Notes: generated by a model from the letters alone, not told the origin. Numbered from the stretch's first letter, positions 15,526 to 24,687 are shown. The stretch: 64,000 nucleotides of DNA from Terriglobus roseus DSM 18391 (GCF_000265425.1 NC_018014.1:992001-1056000); one strand, 5' to 3'. Numbers and translations are program-made.

Positions 15526-18038
15526 GCGGCCTGGTAGCAGGCGCGATGCACGCATTTGTGATGGGCACGGGCTTTGCCGTGGAGCAGGAGGTAGCGGCTT
15601 TCGCGCTGCATGCGATGTGGCAGGTGCCTTTATTGGCGTGCGCGGCGGCGCTGGCTGTGCGGATTGGACGGCCGCATGTTCGCATCGCGCATGTGTTGTG
15701 GGTTGCGACGCTGGCGATGTGTGTCGCGGTGCCGTTGGTTTCTACGGTGCTTGCGCATCGTGCTGCTGTTGCAGCGGCTCGTGCTGCTCTGATCGACGCG
15801 GAGAGTGGCGGTGTGACTGTTGCCTTCGGTGACTTCCAGCCAATGCGCGAGCCTGCGTGGAAGCTGGCGTTTGAGCGTCATGTGCTGTCGCCGACGCCGT
15901 TTGCGTTTCAACTTTCGCCGCGTGTGGCGCGGGGCATCACGCTGGTCTACGCGCTGATCGCGATGGGTCTTGCTTTCCGGTTGTTGGTGGGATGGCGGCG
16001 TACGCGCTCGCTGCTGCGCACTTCGAACACGTTGCCGATGCCGCCGGAGATTGTGCTGGCGTTGCGCCGGCAGTGCGATGCGATCGGTTGCGAGACGCCT
16101 TCTGCCGCTTTGACCGAGGGGCTTGCGGGACCGGCGTTGGCGGGTGTTCTGCGGCCTACGTTGCTGATGCCCGCTGCGTGCGTGGAGGAGATGTCCGCTG
16201 CCGAGATCGAGGCGATCCTGGCGCACGAACTGGCGCACCTGCGGCGGGGCGATCCTGCGTTGCATGCGGTGTGTTCGCTGCTGCTGTTGCCGGTCGGCTT
16301 TCACCCTGCGGCGTTGTGGACAGCGAGGCGTGTTCGGCAGACGCGGGAGATGGCCTGCGATGCAGAGGCGGCCGAGCGGTTGGGGTCGGCGAGTGGCTAT
16401 GCGCATGCGCTGCTGCAGGTGGCGGAGCGTTCCGGTGGTCTGCGCGGAGCGGGCGTGGGGCTGGGTCTGTTTGGTCTTGGCTTCTTTGGATTGGGTTTGT
16501 TCGACAGCGACATTCGCCCTCATGGCGGATACCGGGCGGCCGTTCGCGGCGGTCGTCTGCAACACGGCAGGAGGTCTGCGACGGCGGGCCTCCCACTGTT
16601 CGGCGTGGCGGGAGCCATGGAGGAACGAATGCAGACGATGATGAGTACGAAGCCGCAGGAGACCGGAGCGAAGCGTGTGGCGCGCGGTGTGGCAGCGGCA
16701 GGACTAGCGGCCGTCGCGGTGATGGCTGCGGCGATGGTGCAGGTGCAGCCCGCGCTTGCACATCCGAAGGATGCGGGAGCGACACAGGCTTTGAATGCAA
16801 CGGATGACGCTGCATCCCAGTTGATCGGTGGCGATCATGCGCAGCAGCAGTTGCAGAACGCCCACCATCAACTGGCGGAGGCGGCGATGTCCGCGACAAC
16901 TGATGCGGAGCGCAGTCGGCTGGCGACGGCTCAGGTTGTGATTGAAACGGCGGAGCAGCAGTTAGCGGCGGTGAGTGGCCGCAATCGGCAGCGTGACACT
17001 AACTCATTCATGATCGATCCGAAGATGCAGGCGGAACTGGATAAGCGTAGGGATTTTCGTGTGGATCCGAAGGTGATTGCCGACGCGGCAAAGATGAAGG
17101 CCTACTACGAATCGCCGGAGTGGAAGGCGCAGATAAAGAAGCAGATTACGGAGGCCGAGCAGATGCGGGCGCGGATAAACTCGCCGGAGTTCCAGGCGCA
17201 GATTGCAGCAGCACGCAACTTCGATCACGCAAAGATGGATGCACAGGTGCGTGAGGCGCTGGAGACAGCACGGCAGCAGATCGAGCAGGGCAAGAAGCAG
17301 CGGGCAGAGGCGACGCAGCAGATGCGCGAAGCTCTTCGGCAGCAGGCGGAGGCGAAGCGTCTGATGGCGCGGATTGAGCCGCCGTCGATGCCGGCCGAAC
17401 CTACGGCTCCCGCTCCTCCGCCTGTACCGGGTCAGGGTGCGAACAAGCCTGCGAAGATTGAGGGCGGCATCATGGCCGGGCAGGTCCTCACCAAGGTGCA
17501 GCCGAAGTATCCGCAGAGTGCGAAGGACGCGCATATTTCCGGTGCGGTGGTGCTTCGTGCTTTGATCGACGAGACTGGCAAGATCCAGCAGCTTCAGCTT
17601 GTCAGTTCGCCGGACAGGGCACTGACAGAGTCCGCGATGGACGCTGTTCGTCAGTGGGTCTACCGGCCCTACCTGCTGAACGGAAACCCCACGTCGGTTG
17701 AGACGAACATTACTGTGACCTTTTCGTTTGAAGGTGCCGAGCTTATTCGACCCGGCGGCGCGATGTCTGAACAGGATCGGCCTGTGCTGCTAACTCAGGT
17801 GGACCCGGAGTTTCCGGCCGAGGCGCGCAAGAACGGTACGAGCGGGGCGGTGACGCTGCGTCTTTCGATTGGAAAGACAGGGCGGGTGGATGCCGTTCAG
17901 GCGGTGACATCACCGGACCCTCTTCTCTCCAAAGCGGCGATGGATGCGGTGAAGCAGTGGACGTTTCGGCCTGCGGTGCGGAACGGAGTGCTGGTGGCAA
18001 CCAACACTCTTGTGAGTGTGAACTTCCAGGTCTTCTAA
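15522..18038 (+). CDS. BlaR1-like M56 membrane metallopeptidase fused to two TonB C-terminal domains
   Basis: 838 residues. Four membrane helices frame the peptidase: ~25-70 and ~135-155, with the gluzincin motif HELAHLRRGD at ~236, then a helix at ~390-415. Instead of the penicillin-binding sensor of BlaR1, the outside portion is a long Gln/Ala/Glu coiled-coil (~440-620), a Pro/Ala hinge (~625-640) and two TonB_C domains (~648-735 and ~752-838), each with the GAVxLRxxIxxTGxxxxxQxVxSPDxxLxxxAMDAVxQWxxRP pattern. It presumably receives a periplasmic or outer-membrane signal and cuts its partner repressor. A Gly/Phe/Arg-rich insert (~305-350) follows the peptidase. It ends at a strong hairpin. 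Confidence 0.92.
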   Translation: MSGLVAGAMHAFVMGTGFAVEQEVAAFALHAMWQVPLLACAAALAVRIGRPHVRIAHVLWVATLAMCVAVPLVSTVLAHRAAVAAARAALIDAESGGVTVAFGDFQPMREPAWKLAFERHVLSPTPFAFQLSPRVARGITLVYALIAMGLAFRLLVGWRRTRSLLRTSNTLPMPPEIVLALRRQCDAIGCETPSAALTEGLAGPALAGVLRPTLLMPAACVEEMSAAEIEAILAHELAHLRRGDPALHAVCSLLLLPVGFHPAALWTARRVRQTREMACDAEAAERLGSASGYAHALLQVAERSGGLRGAGVGLGLFGLGFFGLGLFDSDIRPHGGYRAAVRGGRLQHGRRSATAGLPLFGVAGAMEERMQTMMSTKPQETGAKRVARGVAAAGLAAVAVMAAAMVQVQPALAHPKDAGATQALNATDDAASQLIGGDHAQQQLQNAHHQLAEAAMSATTDAERSRLATAQVVIETAEQQLAAVSGRNRQRDTNSFMIDPKMQAELDKRRDFRVDPKVIADAAKMKAYYESPEWKAQIKKQITEAEQMRARINSPEFQAQIAAARNFDHAKMDAQVREALETARQQIEQGKKQRAEATQQMREALRQQAEAKRLMARIEPPSMPAEPTAPAPPPVPGQGANKPAKIEGGIMAGQVLTKVQPKYPQSAKDAHISGAVVLRALIDETGKIQQLQLVSSPDRALTESAMDAVRQWVYRPYLLNGNPTSVETNITVTFSFEGAELIRPGGAMSEQDRPVLLTQVDPEFPAEARKNGTSGAVTLRLSIGKTGRVDAVQAVTSPDPLLSKAAMDAVKQWTFRPAVRNGVLVATNTLVSVNFQVF

Positions 18039-18065
18039 TCATCTGGTCGAGAACGCTGACATAAG

Positions 18066-18094
18066 AAAAGCCCGCCGAAATGGCGGGCTTTCTT
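18066..18094. terminator. Bidirectional terminator between blaR1-like and CE15 genes
   Basis: AAAGCCCGCC, loop GAAAT, GGCGGGCTTT: perfect 10-bp stem with A and T runs on both sides, between convergent genes. Confidence 0.88.
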
Positions 18095-18110
18095 GTGATC
18101 GAGAGGTGCG

Positions 18111-19484
18111 TCAGCGTTCCGGGTGCAGGTGCATCTTCAGGAAGTCGACGTAGACGTTCCAGTCGCTGGGAACCATGCCGTGGCCACCGTCGTGCATTTC
18201 GTAGGAGAGGTCGTGCAGGATGGCTTCCTTTGCCTGCGGCATGGTTGTGGTACCGAGGTCCTGCTTGCCGTAGAGCTTCCAGACGGGGCCTGCGGCTACG
18301 GCTGACAGGAACTCGCCTTTGGGGTCGGACCAGAAGTCGGTGTCGCCGGTTTGCAGGAGCAGCGGGCGTGGTGCGACGAGGGCGACGAGCAGGTTCGCGT
18401 CCATGGGCGCGGTGTCGGGGAAGCCGCTGTACCGGGCCCAGTTGGCGGCGAACTGGTATGGGTAACGGCTTGGCGCGGTCATGTGGGCGATGGTTTCGCC
18501 GTAGTTGCGGCGGCTGATGGCGGCGCCGCCTTCGCCGCTGCAGCTTGCGATGACGGCGGCGAAGCGCTGGTCGTGCGCGCCGGCCCAGAGAGCTGTCTTG
18601 CCCAGGCGCGAGATGCCGTGGATGGCGACTCGTTTGGCGTCGACGGCTTTGTCCGTTTCGAAGTAATCCTGCACGCGGCTCATACCCCAGGACCATGCGG
18701 CGATGGTGCCCCAGGCGTCTCCGGGGCGGTCTGTCTGCGACTTGAGGTTGGTTGCGCGAATGCCGTTGGAGAAGCCGCCGACGTAGTCCGGATCAACGTC
18801 CCCGTAGTAGAAGGTGGCGATGCCGATGCCGGCATCGAGCAGGGCGTCTGTGTTCAGCTTGCCGAAGTTGCGTCCCGCGGCCGCGTCGACGCGCGTGTTG
18901 GTCTTGGGATCCCAGACCTGCTCGGGCTTGATACCGGGGTCGTCGGCCGCGTTCTGGGCGACGCCGAAGTTGATGCTGAGCAGCATGGGCGCGGGCTTGT
19001 GTGCGGCGAACTTTGCGGCGGGGACGTATTCGAGCAGCTGGATGTGCGGGCCGGGCTTTTCCCCGTCTTTCGGTTTACCGTTGAACCAGATCATCACCTG
19101 TTTGCGGATGGCCTTGCCGTTCAGCGCGGGTGTTCCCGCGTCGAAGACGTCGAAGGTAAGTCCTGTTGGGCGGCCGGGTGCGATGCCGAACTGCTGCGTC
19201 TCGAAGAGGCGGACGATCTCGGGCCGGCGTTTGGTCTCCCACTGTTTTGTGGTGGTCACCGGGGTGCCGTCGGACAGGACGAGCGCGTCGGGCAGTGTGT
19301 AGGCACCGACCTTGGTCTCGTCGTAGTTGACGGGAATGCCGGCGACGTCGTCGGGGTGGTTGGGGGGTGTCTTCGAGATGGGCTGCGGTGTTGCCGGGGC
19401 GGTGGCCGTCTGCGGCACGGTCTGGGCAGCCAGGGTCAGAGTGGTGCAGAGGGCGAGGGTGGAGACGAGAAGCCTGTGTGACAC
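18111..19484 (-). CDS. CE15 glucuronoyl esterase-like secreted hydrolase
   Basis: 457 residues. After a signal peptide (LLVSTLALCTTLTLAAQ) the alpha/beta-hydrolase domain has the CE15 nucleophile motif GISRLGKTALW (Ser in G-x-S-R-x-G-K) and a late His in DGGHGMVPSDW. CE15 enzymes cleave ester bonds between glucuronoyl side chains of xylan and lignin alcohols. The bacterial arrangement, with SRLGKTALWAGAHDQRF, is as in soil-bacterial CE15 enzymes. I set the start at the GTG at 19484, just before the signal peptide; the longer open frame upstream is Arg/Ser-rich shadow. With the GH43 at 30.2 kb it points to hemicellulose use. Confidence 0.88.
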   Translation of the reverse strand: MSHRLLVSTLALCTTLTLAAQTVPQTATAPATPQPISKTPPNHPDDVAGIPVNYDETKVGAYTLPDALVLSDGTPVTTTKQWETKRRPEIVRLFETQQFGIAPGRPTGLTFDVFDAGTPALNGKAIRKQVMIWFNGKPKDGEKPGPHIQLLEYVPAAKFAAHKPAPMLLSINFGVAQNAADDPGIKPEQVWDPKTNTRVDAAAGRNFGKLNTDALLDAGIGIATFYYGDVDPDYVGGFSNGIRATNLKSQTDRPGDAWGTIAAWSWGMSRVQDYFETDKAVDAKRVAIHGISRLGKTALWAGAHDQRFAAVIASCSGEGGAAISRRNYGETIAHMTAPSRYPYQFAANWARYSGFPDTAPMDANLLVALVAPRPLLLQTGDTDFWSDPKGEFLSAVAAGPVWKLYGKQDLGTTTMPQAKEAILHDLSYEMHDGGHGMVPSDWNVYVDFLKMHLHPER

Positions 19485-19610
19485 GATGGACCCCGGTGCG
19501 CAGATTTGGCGGCGGCAGCACCCGCGGGTACTTGCCCGGAGCCACGTTAGTGGGCCGCGGGAGATGCGGTCAAGGCGTCGATTTTGTGACTGGGATTCGC
19601 GCTGCACGAA

Positions 19611-19643
19611 TGCCCCACCCTTTCCTTTGGAAAGAATGGGGCA
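19611..19643. repeat. Short GTGCCCCA-type palindrome
   Basis: TGCCCCA and TGGGGCA flank a smaller inner stem (TTTCC/GGAAA) in the gap between CE15 and the ABC ATPase. Outer arms match those of the 5825-5949 element, so it is likely a small member of the same dispersed family. It may also act as a transcription stop for the ABC gene. Confidence 0.6.
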
Positions 19644-19665
19644 CACGGAAGATTGTCGTATTGGA

Positions 19666-20397
19666 CTAGCCGGCGAGGAGGCTACTGATGAGCGGCTTTT
19701 TGTCTTCGCGGGGCGGTGGCGGTGTCTCGTGCAGACGGCCGTCGCGCACATAGAGGATGCGGTCGGCGACGGCAGCGGCCTCAGGATTATGCGTGATCAT
19801 CAGAACGGTCTGGCCCAGCTCTTTCGAGGCGTGGCGCAGCATCTCCAGGACGGTGTCGGAGTTCTCCGTGTCGAGGTTGCCGGTTGGCTCGTCGGCCAGG
19901 ATGATGGCGGGGTGCGTGATGAGGGCGCGCGCGATGGCGACGCGCTGCTGCTCGCCGCCGGAGAGTTCGCTGGGACGGTTGTCGAGGCGGCCTTCGATGC
20001 GCAGCAGTTCTGCCAGGCGCTGCAGCAGGGCCTGATCCAGCGGCTTGCCAGTCTCTGCGATCTGGTGGGCCAGCTCGATGTTGCCGCGGGCTGAGAGCGT
20101 GGGCAGCAGGTTGAAGCGCTGGAAGACGAAGCCGATCTTTTCGCCGCGGCGGCGCGTGCGTTCCGCATCGGAGAGCGCGCTGAAGTCCACGCCATCAATG
20201 AGAACCGAACCGCCTGTGGCGCGCGTGAGGCCGCCGAGCAGGTAGAAAAGTGTCGATTTACCGGAGCCCGAGGGCCCTACGATGGCGATGAACTCGCCCG
20301 GATCTACGGAGAATGTCGCGTCGCGGAGAGCGTGCGTTTCGATCTTGCCGGAGCGGTAGGTCTTGCCGAGTTGGCGTGCAACGATGATGGGCGGCAT
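19666..20397 (-). CDS. ABC transporter ATP-binding protein (LolD/MacB type), unpaired
   Basis: A 243-residue ABC ATPase of the MacB/LolD/FtsE group. Walker A GPSGSGKST, Q-loop FQRFNLLP, signature LSGGEQQRVAIARAL, Walker B IILADEPTGNLDT and switch His in ITHN are all intact, so it should hydrolyse ATP. No permease gene lies next to it. The nearest transport-related gene is the MCE protein about 1 kb to the right on the other strand. The C-terminal ~20 residues are Pro/Lys-rich. Partner and substrate are unknown. Confidence 0.92.
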   Translation of the reverse strand: MPPIIVARQLGKTYRSGKIETHALRDATFSVDPGEFIAIVGPSGSGKSTLFYLLGGLTRATGGSVLIDGVDFSALSDAERTRRRGEKIGFVFQRFNLLPTLSARGNIELAHQIAETGKPLDQALLQRLAELLRIEGRLDNRPSELSGGEQQRVAIARALITHPAIILADEPTGNLDTENSDTVLEMLRHASKELGQTVLMITHNPEAAAVADRILYVRDGRLHETPPPPREDKKPLISSLLAG

Positions 20398-20452
20398 GGG
20401 CCCTTCCAGTCTACCGCGTGGCGCCGGAAGAGGGGGAGCGCGGCGGCTAGCG

Positions 20453-20836
20453 TCAAGGACGGGTGGGATCGAGCGGTTGGATTGGCTCCGGGCGGAAGTG
20501 GACTTCGAGCCGGATCAGCAGGTAGGACGACGTGCCGCGACGCGGCCGCATGTGCAGGCTGCAGTTGCACCGCTCGGAGAGGGCGTGATGGCTGTCGCGC
20601 GTCAGTTGCAGGCCGCAGCCCAGCAAGGCACCGTAGATCTCGGGCAGTGCGGGGAACTGGAGCTCAATCGAAAGTTCGACGGCGGTTGCGGAGAGGACAC
20701 GGCGCCTGAGAACCCATCCGCCGGCAACGTCGATGGCTCGTGTCAGTCGCGGGAGCAGCACGGCGTGCTGGCTGTGGGTGAAGCCCTGCAGCCGGATTTG
20801 AGGTTGAGCGGGCTCGTGTTGAAATTTATCAGCCAC
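20453..20836 (-). CDS. Hypothetical protein, ~127 aa
   Basis: Only the C-terminal 127 residues of the open frame look protein-like, so I place the start at the GTG at 20836 (VADKFQHEPAQ). The protein is compact alpha/beta, with two Cys close together (ERCNCSL) and hydrophobic strand patterns (AVELSIELQF, LLIRLEVHF). No signal peptide or membrane helix. No family recognised. It lies 55 bases from the ABC gene on the same strand and could be cotranscribed with it. The start is uncertain. Confidence 0.55.
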   Translation of the reverse strand: MADKFQHEPAQPQIRLQGFTHSQHAVLLPRLTRAIDVAGGWVLRRRVLSATAVELSIELQFPALPEIYGALLGCGLQLTRDSHHALSERCNCSLHMRPRRGTSSYLLIRLEVHFRPEPIQPLDPTRP

Positions 20837-20948
20837 GTAACAGATATCGGCGCGGACGAATAGCCGATTACAGGACGATGCAAGTTTGTGTGTCGCAGAA
20901 TGGTACGGTGATGCCGTAGGGCATTGTTGTTGGTACGAGGGATGACGC

Positions 20949-21329
20949 GTGATCGTAGGGACAGGGACAGACCTGACGGAGATCGACCGGATTGCCAACT
21001 CCATCGAACGGTTTGGCGAGCGTTTTCTTCAGCGCATCTACACTGCCGGAGAGATCCACTATTGCCTGAAGAAGAAGAACAGTGCAGAAAGCCTGGCTGC
21101 TCGCTTCGCCGCGAAAGAGGCCGGCGCGAAGGCGCTGGGGACGGGCATTGCAAAGGGTGTGAGCTGGCAGGAGATTGAGGTGACACACCTGCCGGGCGGA
21201 CGTCCTGCGGTGCGTTTCCATGGCCGCGCGGCCGAGCGGGCTGCGGCCATGGGGGTCACGTCATCCCACCTGAGTCTGTCGCACAGCCGGGCGATGGCGA
21301 TCGCGACGGTCATTTTGGAATCCCATTAA
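20949..21329 (+). CDS. acpS: Holo-[acyl-carrier-protein] synthase AcpS
   Basis: Transfers 4'-phosphopantetheine from CoA to acyl carrier protein. At 126 residues it has the family's usual size and motifs: GTDLTEIDRI with the Mg-binding Asp, FLQRIYTAGEIHYC, and RFAAKEAGAKALGTG. It ends SLSHSRAMAIATVIL. The start is a GTG at 20949. It is divergent from the hypothetical gene to its left. Confidence 0.96.
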   Translation: MIVGTGTDLTEIDRIANSIERFGERFLQRIYTAGEIHYCLKKKNSAESLAARFAAKEAGAKALGTGIAKGVSWQEIEVTHLPGGRPAVRFHGRAAERAAAMGVTSSHLSLSHSRAMAIATVILESH

Positions 21330-21460
21330 AGCGGGTCAACAAGGCTTTTGAAACGAATGGGCTGCGTTTTGCATCCATTTACCGTAAGGTTCAAGAAAAC
21401 CAAGAGGTTTGCAGGAGCGGCTGGAAGGCCGTCTGCGTTCCGGGGAGTTATAGATAGCGC

Positions 21461-22546
21461 ATGCCCAGCCAGAGTGAAGTGAAATGGTCGCAGTTGAAGG
21501 TGGGCATCATTGTGATCGTCTCCGCCGCGATGCTGGTAACGTTACTGTTCCTGATCACCAGCTCTTCGGGTCTAGGCCTGTTCTCGCACAAGCTGACGGT
21601 CACCAGTTACTTTGAGAATGCCGCAGGTATCAAGGACGGTGCTGCCGTCAACCTGCAGGGCGTCACCATCGGTACGGTGAAGGCCGTGAATGTGGTCGAC
21701 GACCCGTCGCGTAAGCTGACGCCGATCCAGGTGGTTATGCGCATCGACGGTAAGTACCAGAAAGATCTGCGCAAGGACACGAAGTCTGCGCTGTCGACCG
21801 TGGGCGTTCTCGGTGATACGGTTGTCGATCTGAACAGCCAGGTCGCCACCGGACCGGAGCTTCAGGACGGCGATGAGATCAAGACGCTGGAAAGCCCCAA
21901 TCTGCAGGACGTGGTGAAAGCGAGCCAAGGAACGATCGAGAGTCTGAACGTCATCCTGGCGAAGATGGACCGTATCGTCGATACCATTTCGCAGGGTAAG
22001 GGATCCGTTGGCGGCCTGATCTATGACGACACGTTGTACCGCCGCGCGAGCGATACCGTCGACGAACTGCATAAGCTTGAGGTAAACCTGAACAATGGCA
22101 AGGGTTCCGTGGGCAAGCTGCTGAAGGACGAGTCGATGTACAACCACCTGAACTCCACGACGGCAAAGCTGGACAAGATCGCCAGCGATCTGGACGCGGG
22201 TAAGGGTAGTGCAGGCAAGCTGCTGAAGGACGACTCGCTCTACAACAATCTGAATGCCACGCTCGTCCACGCCAACAACATCATGGCGCAGGCCGATCAG
22301 GGTAAGGGTGCGCTAGGTTTGCTGACCAAGGACCAGGTATTTGCTGACAAGCTCAACAGCACCGTGACGCGTCTGGACAGCATTATGTCCGGCATCGACA
22401 AGGGTGAGGGCACGGCTGGTCTGCTGGTCAAGGACCCTGCGCTGTATCACAACCTGGATAAGCTGGCCGTCGACTCGCAGTCGCTGGTGAATACGATCCG
22501 CAGCGACCCGAAGAAGTACCTGACAATCCACTTCAAGATTTTCTAG
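21461..22546 (+). CDS. MCE/MlaD-family lipid-transport protein with five C-terminal repeats
   Basis: 361 residues: one N-terminal membrane helix (~14-33), an MCE domain (~42-120; KLTVTSYFENAAGIKDGAAV is characteristic), a helical neck, then five tandem 34-residue repeats (179-348) each starting GKGSxGxLLKD. MCE proteins form hexamers that carry phospholipids or other hydrophobic molecules between inner and outer membrane. Members usually work with an MlaE permease and MlaF ATPase; neither is adjacent, although an orphan ABC ATPase lies about 1 kb away. The next gene begins 20 bases downstream. Confidence 0.92.
   Translation: MPSQSEVKWSQLKVGIIVIVSAAMLVTLLFLITSSSGLGLFSHKLTVTSYFENAAGIKDGAAVNLQGVTIGTVKAVNVVDDPSRKLTPIQVVMRIDGKYQKDLRKDTKSALSTVGVLGDTVVDLNSQVATGPELQDGDEIKTLESPNLQDVVKASQGTIESLNVILAKMDRIVDTISQGKGSVGGLIYDDTLYRRASDTVDELHKLEVNLNNGKGSVGKLLKDESMYNHLNSTTAKLDKIASDLDAGKGSAGKLLKDDSLYNNLNATLVHANNIMAQADQGKGALGLLTKDQVFADKLNSTVTRLDSIMSGIDKGEGTAGLLVKDPALYHNLDKLAVDSQSLVNTIRSDPKKYLTIHFKIF
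21995..22504 (+). repeat. Five in-frame 102-bp repeats inside the MCE gene
   Basis: Five consecutive 102-bp units encode 34-residue repeats with the pattern G-K-G-S/A-x-G-x-L-x-K/Y-D-x-x-L/M-Y-x-x-L, followed by an amphipathic helix. The protein pattern is better kept than the DNA. The last unit has diverged most. The array probably builds the helical tube or needle that extends from MCE rings. Confidence 0.8.
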
Positions 22547-22565
22547 GCCCGGGGTAGGATCGCGT

Positions 22566-23126
22566 ATGCGCGCCCTGCTGCTGTCTGCTGCTCTCGCGGT
22601 CCTACCATTTCAGTCTCCACCTATTTCATCGCCGCAGCCACTCCCTGAGTTGGCTGCGGCTTTGCATGGGAACTGGGTTGGCGTGTTGGAGTATCGCGAC
22701 TACAGCGAGCCAGCCGGGTCGACTAAGCGCGTGGATCTGCCAACGTGGCTCACGATCTCCGGTGACGCGGCGCAGAACTGGCATTACATCTACGACGACG
22801 GTCCGACCAAGACTGTGCAGGAAGACGATAGCGTCGTCTTCGATCCGGCAAAGCAAGCCTTTAGCGAAGCTTCGAATGGCAAGGCAGCGCATGTATATCG
22901 CATGAGCGGATTCGACTCACTGAAGGCAGGCCGCGGAACGCTGCAGATGGTGGGCTCCGGGACGGACAGCGGCAAGCCATCCGAGATCCACATGGTGATG
23001 ACGGTCCGGCGCAATCTGCTTGAGATCCTGGAAGAGGTTCGGCCCGCCGGTTCAACGGAAGCGTATGCCTTCCGGCATCTCTACCGCATGGTGCGTCCGC
23101 AGGCTCCGGCCGTGCCTACGCCTTAG
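22566..23126 (+). CDS. Secreted hypothetical protein, 186 aa
   Basis: A short signal peptide (RALLLSAALAVLPFQS) leads into a beta-rich domain with many charged turns; no family motif recognised. A -10-like TAGGAT with TTCAAG 17 bases upstream of it lies just five bases before the ATG, inside the end of the MCE gene. Its stop overlaps the stop of the convergent symporter gene by four bases. Location is periplasmic or extracellular; function unknown. Confidence 0.75.
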   Translation: MRALLLSAALAVLPFQSPPISSPQPLPELAAALHGNWVGVLEYRDYSEPAGSTKRVDLPTWLTISGDAAQNWHYIYDDGPTKTVQEDDSVVFDPAKQAFSEASNGKAAHVYRMSGFDSLKAGRGTLQMVGSGTDSGKPSEIHMVMTVRRNLLEILEEVRPAGSTEAYAFRHLYRMVRPQAPAVPTP

Positions 23127-24631
23127 GCTGTCGCGATGGAGTCCTTGTGTTCCGGGAAGGCTCGGATCGACTCGAAGACCGGCGACAGGCCGAAGCTGCA
23201 CAGCAGATTCAGGAGCAGTGCCGGGATGGCGGCGTACATGGCCCATGTCTGACCGAAGACGCGGATCGGGTAGACGCCTGAGCCCTTGAACTCAAGCGCG
23301 ATGGCCATGGCCGAACCGCAGAGCATGCCTACGGCCCATCCGGTGAAGACCGCCCACGGATGCAGCCTGCGCCGCAGGAACGCTCCGCAGACGACGGCAG
23401 GGAAGAGCTGCGTGATCCAGATGCCGCCCAGCAGTTGCATCTCGATAGCGTAGGAGCCCGGCGTCTCAAGCACGAAGGCGAGTGCGCCGAACTTGACAAC
23501 GAGCGAGACGATCTTCGCCTGCTCGGCTTCCTTCGCGGGAGTGAGCGGTGTGCGAGCGAACTCGCCCCACAGGTTGCGTGTGAAGAGGTTGGCCGCAGCG
23601 ATGCTCATGATGGCCGCTGGCACCAGAGCGCCGACTGCAACCGCTGCCAGACAGAAGCCCGCGAACCACTGCGGAAACATCTTGAGGAAGAGCAGCGGGA
23701 TGACTTCGGACTTGTCCGCCGAGACGACGTTCGCGGCAATAGCGACGTAGCCCAGCAGCGCCAGCAGGCCCAGCATCAGCGTGTACGCAGGCAGCAGGGC
23801 GGCGTTGCGCCGCAACGTCTGCGGGCCAGAGGATGAGAGCGTCGCCGTGGCTGTGTGCGGGTAGAGGATGAGCGCGAGCGCAGAACCGATGGCGAGCGTC
23901 GCATACGGTAGCGATTGACCGGCCTTCAACAGTACCGAGCCTGCCGGATTGTGCGTCGGCAGCGCTGCCTTCGCGACAGCGAAGACGTGTGCGAAGCCGC
24001 CGAGCTTTGCGGGCAGGATGATGATGGCGGCAAAGACCATGATGTAGAGCATCAGGTCCTTAATGACGGCGATGATAGCGGGTGCGCGCAAGCCGGCGGA
24101 GTAGGTGTAGACCGCGAGGATGACGAAGGCGATGATCAGCGGCCACTCGCCCTGCAGGCCCATCGCGGCCAGCGCGACTTTCATGCCGACAAGCTGCAGC
24201 GCAATGTACGGCATCAGCGCGAGGATGCCGGTGAGCGCGATGGCGACGGTGAGCGGCCGGAAGCCGAAGCGACCGCGCGCCAGGTCGGCGAAGGTGACGT
24301 ACCCGTGCTTGTGGCAGATCTTCCAGAGACGCGGCAGCACGACCATCATGTACGGGTAGATCAGGATGGTGTACGGCACGGCGAAGAAGCCCATGGCGCC
24401 CGCGCCGTAGAGCGCCGCAGGCACCGCGATGACGGTGTATGCCGTGTAGACGTCGCCACCCAGCAGGAACCACGTGATGACGGTGCCGAAGCTGCGGCCT
24501 CCCAAGCCCCATTCGTCCAGCGACTGCATGCCGCCGGAGGGGCGGCGCCAGCGTGCCGCGAGAAATCCAGCGACGGTGACGAGCGCGAAGGCAGCGCAGA
24601 AGACGGCAAAGGCTACGGGGTAAGTGCTCAT
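23123..24631 (-). CDS. Sodium:solute symporter (SSS family), possibly monocarboxylate permease
   Basis: A 502-residue inner-membrane protein with about 13 hydrophobic helices. Family features are an N-terminal outside helix, GGRSFGTVITWFLLGGDVYTAYT in helix 2, and SAGLRAPAIIAVIKDLMLYIMVF in the region of the Na+ site. The pattern resembles MctP/ActP-like permeases for monocarboxylates or acetate more than PutP, but substrate assignment is tentative. The C terminus ends in a short charged tail. It overlaps its convergent neighbour by four bases and diverges from the S4-domain gene. Confidence 0.9.
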   Translation of the reverse strand: MSTYPVAFAVFCAAFALVTVAGFLAARWRRPSGGMQSLDEWGLGGRSFGTVITWFLLGGDVYTAYTVIAVPAALYGAGAMGFFAVPYTILIYPYMMVVLPRLWKICHKHGYVTFADLARGRFGFRPLTVAIALTGILALMPYIALQLVGMKVALAAMGLQGEWPLIIAFVILAVYTYSAGLRAPAIIAVIKDLMLYIMVFAAIIILPAKLGGFAHVFAVAKAALPTHNPAGSVLLKAGQSLPYATLAIGSALALILYPHTATATLSSSGPQTLRRNAALLPAYTLMLGLLALLGYVAIAANVVSADKSEVIPLLFLKMFPQWFAGFCLAAVAVGALVPAAIMSIAAANLFTRNLWGEFARTPLTPAKEAEQAKIVSLVVKFGALAFVLETPGSYAIEMQLLGGIWITQLFPAVVCGAFLRRRLHPWAVFTGWAVGMLCGSAMAIALEFKGSGVYPIRVFGQTWAMYAAIPALLLNLLCSFGLSPVFESIRAFPEHKDSIATA

Positions 24632-24687
24632 GCAGGGATGAAGCGATGGTAGCAGGGGAGGAAAGCTGCGCAGTATGATCGAGCACG

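Noticed and set aside
17743..18696. Minus-strand frame across the end of the BlaR1-like gene and the CE15 gene
   Set aside because: Arg/Pro/Ser-rich composition, runs through a strong terminator and overlaps two convincing genes.
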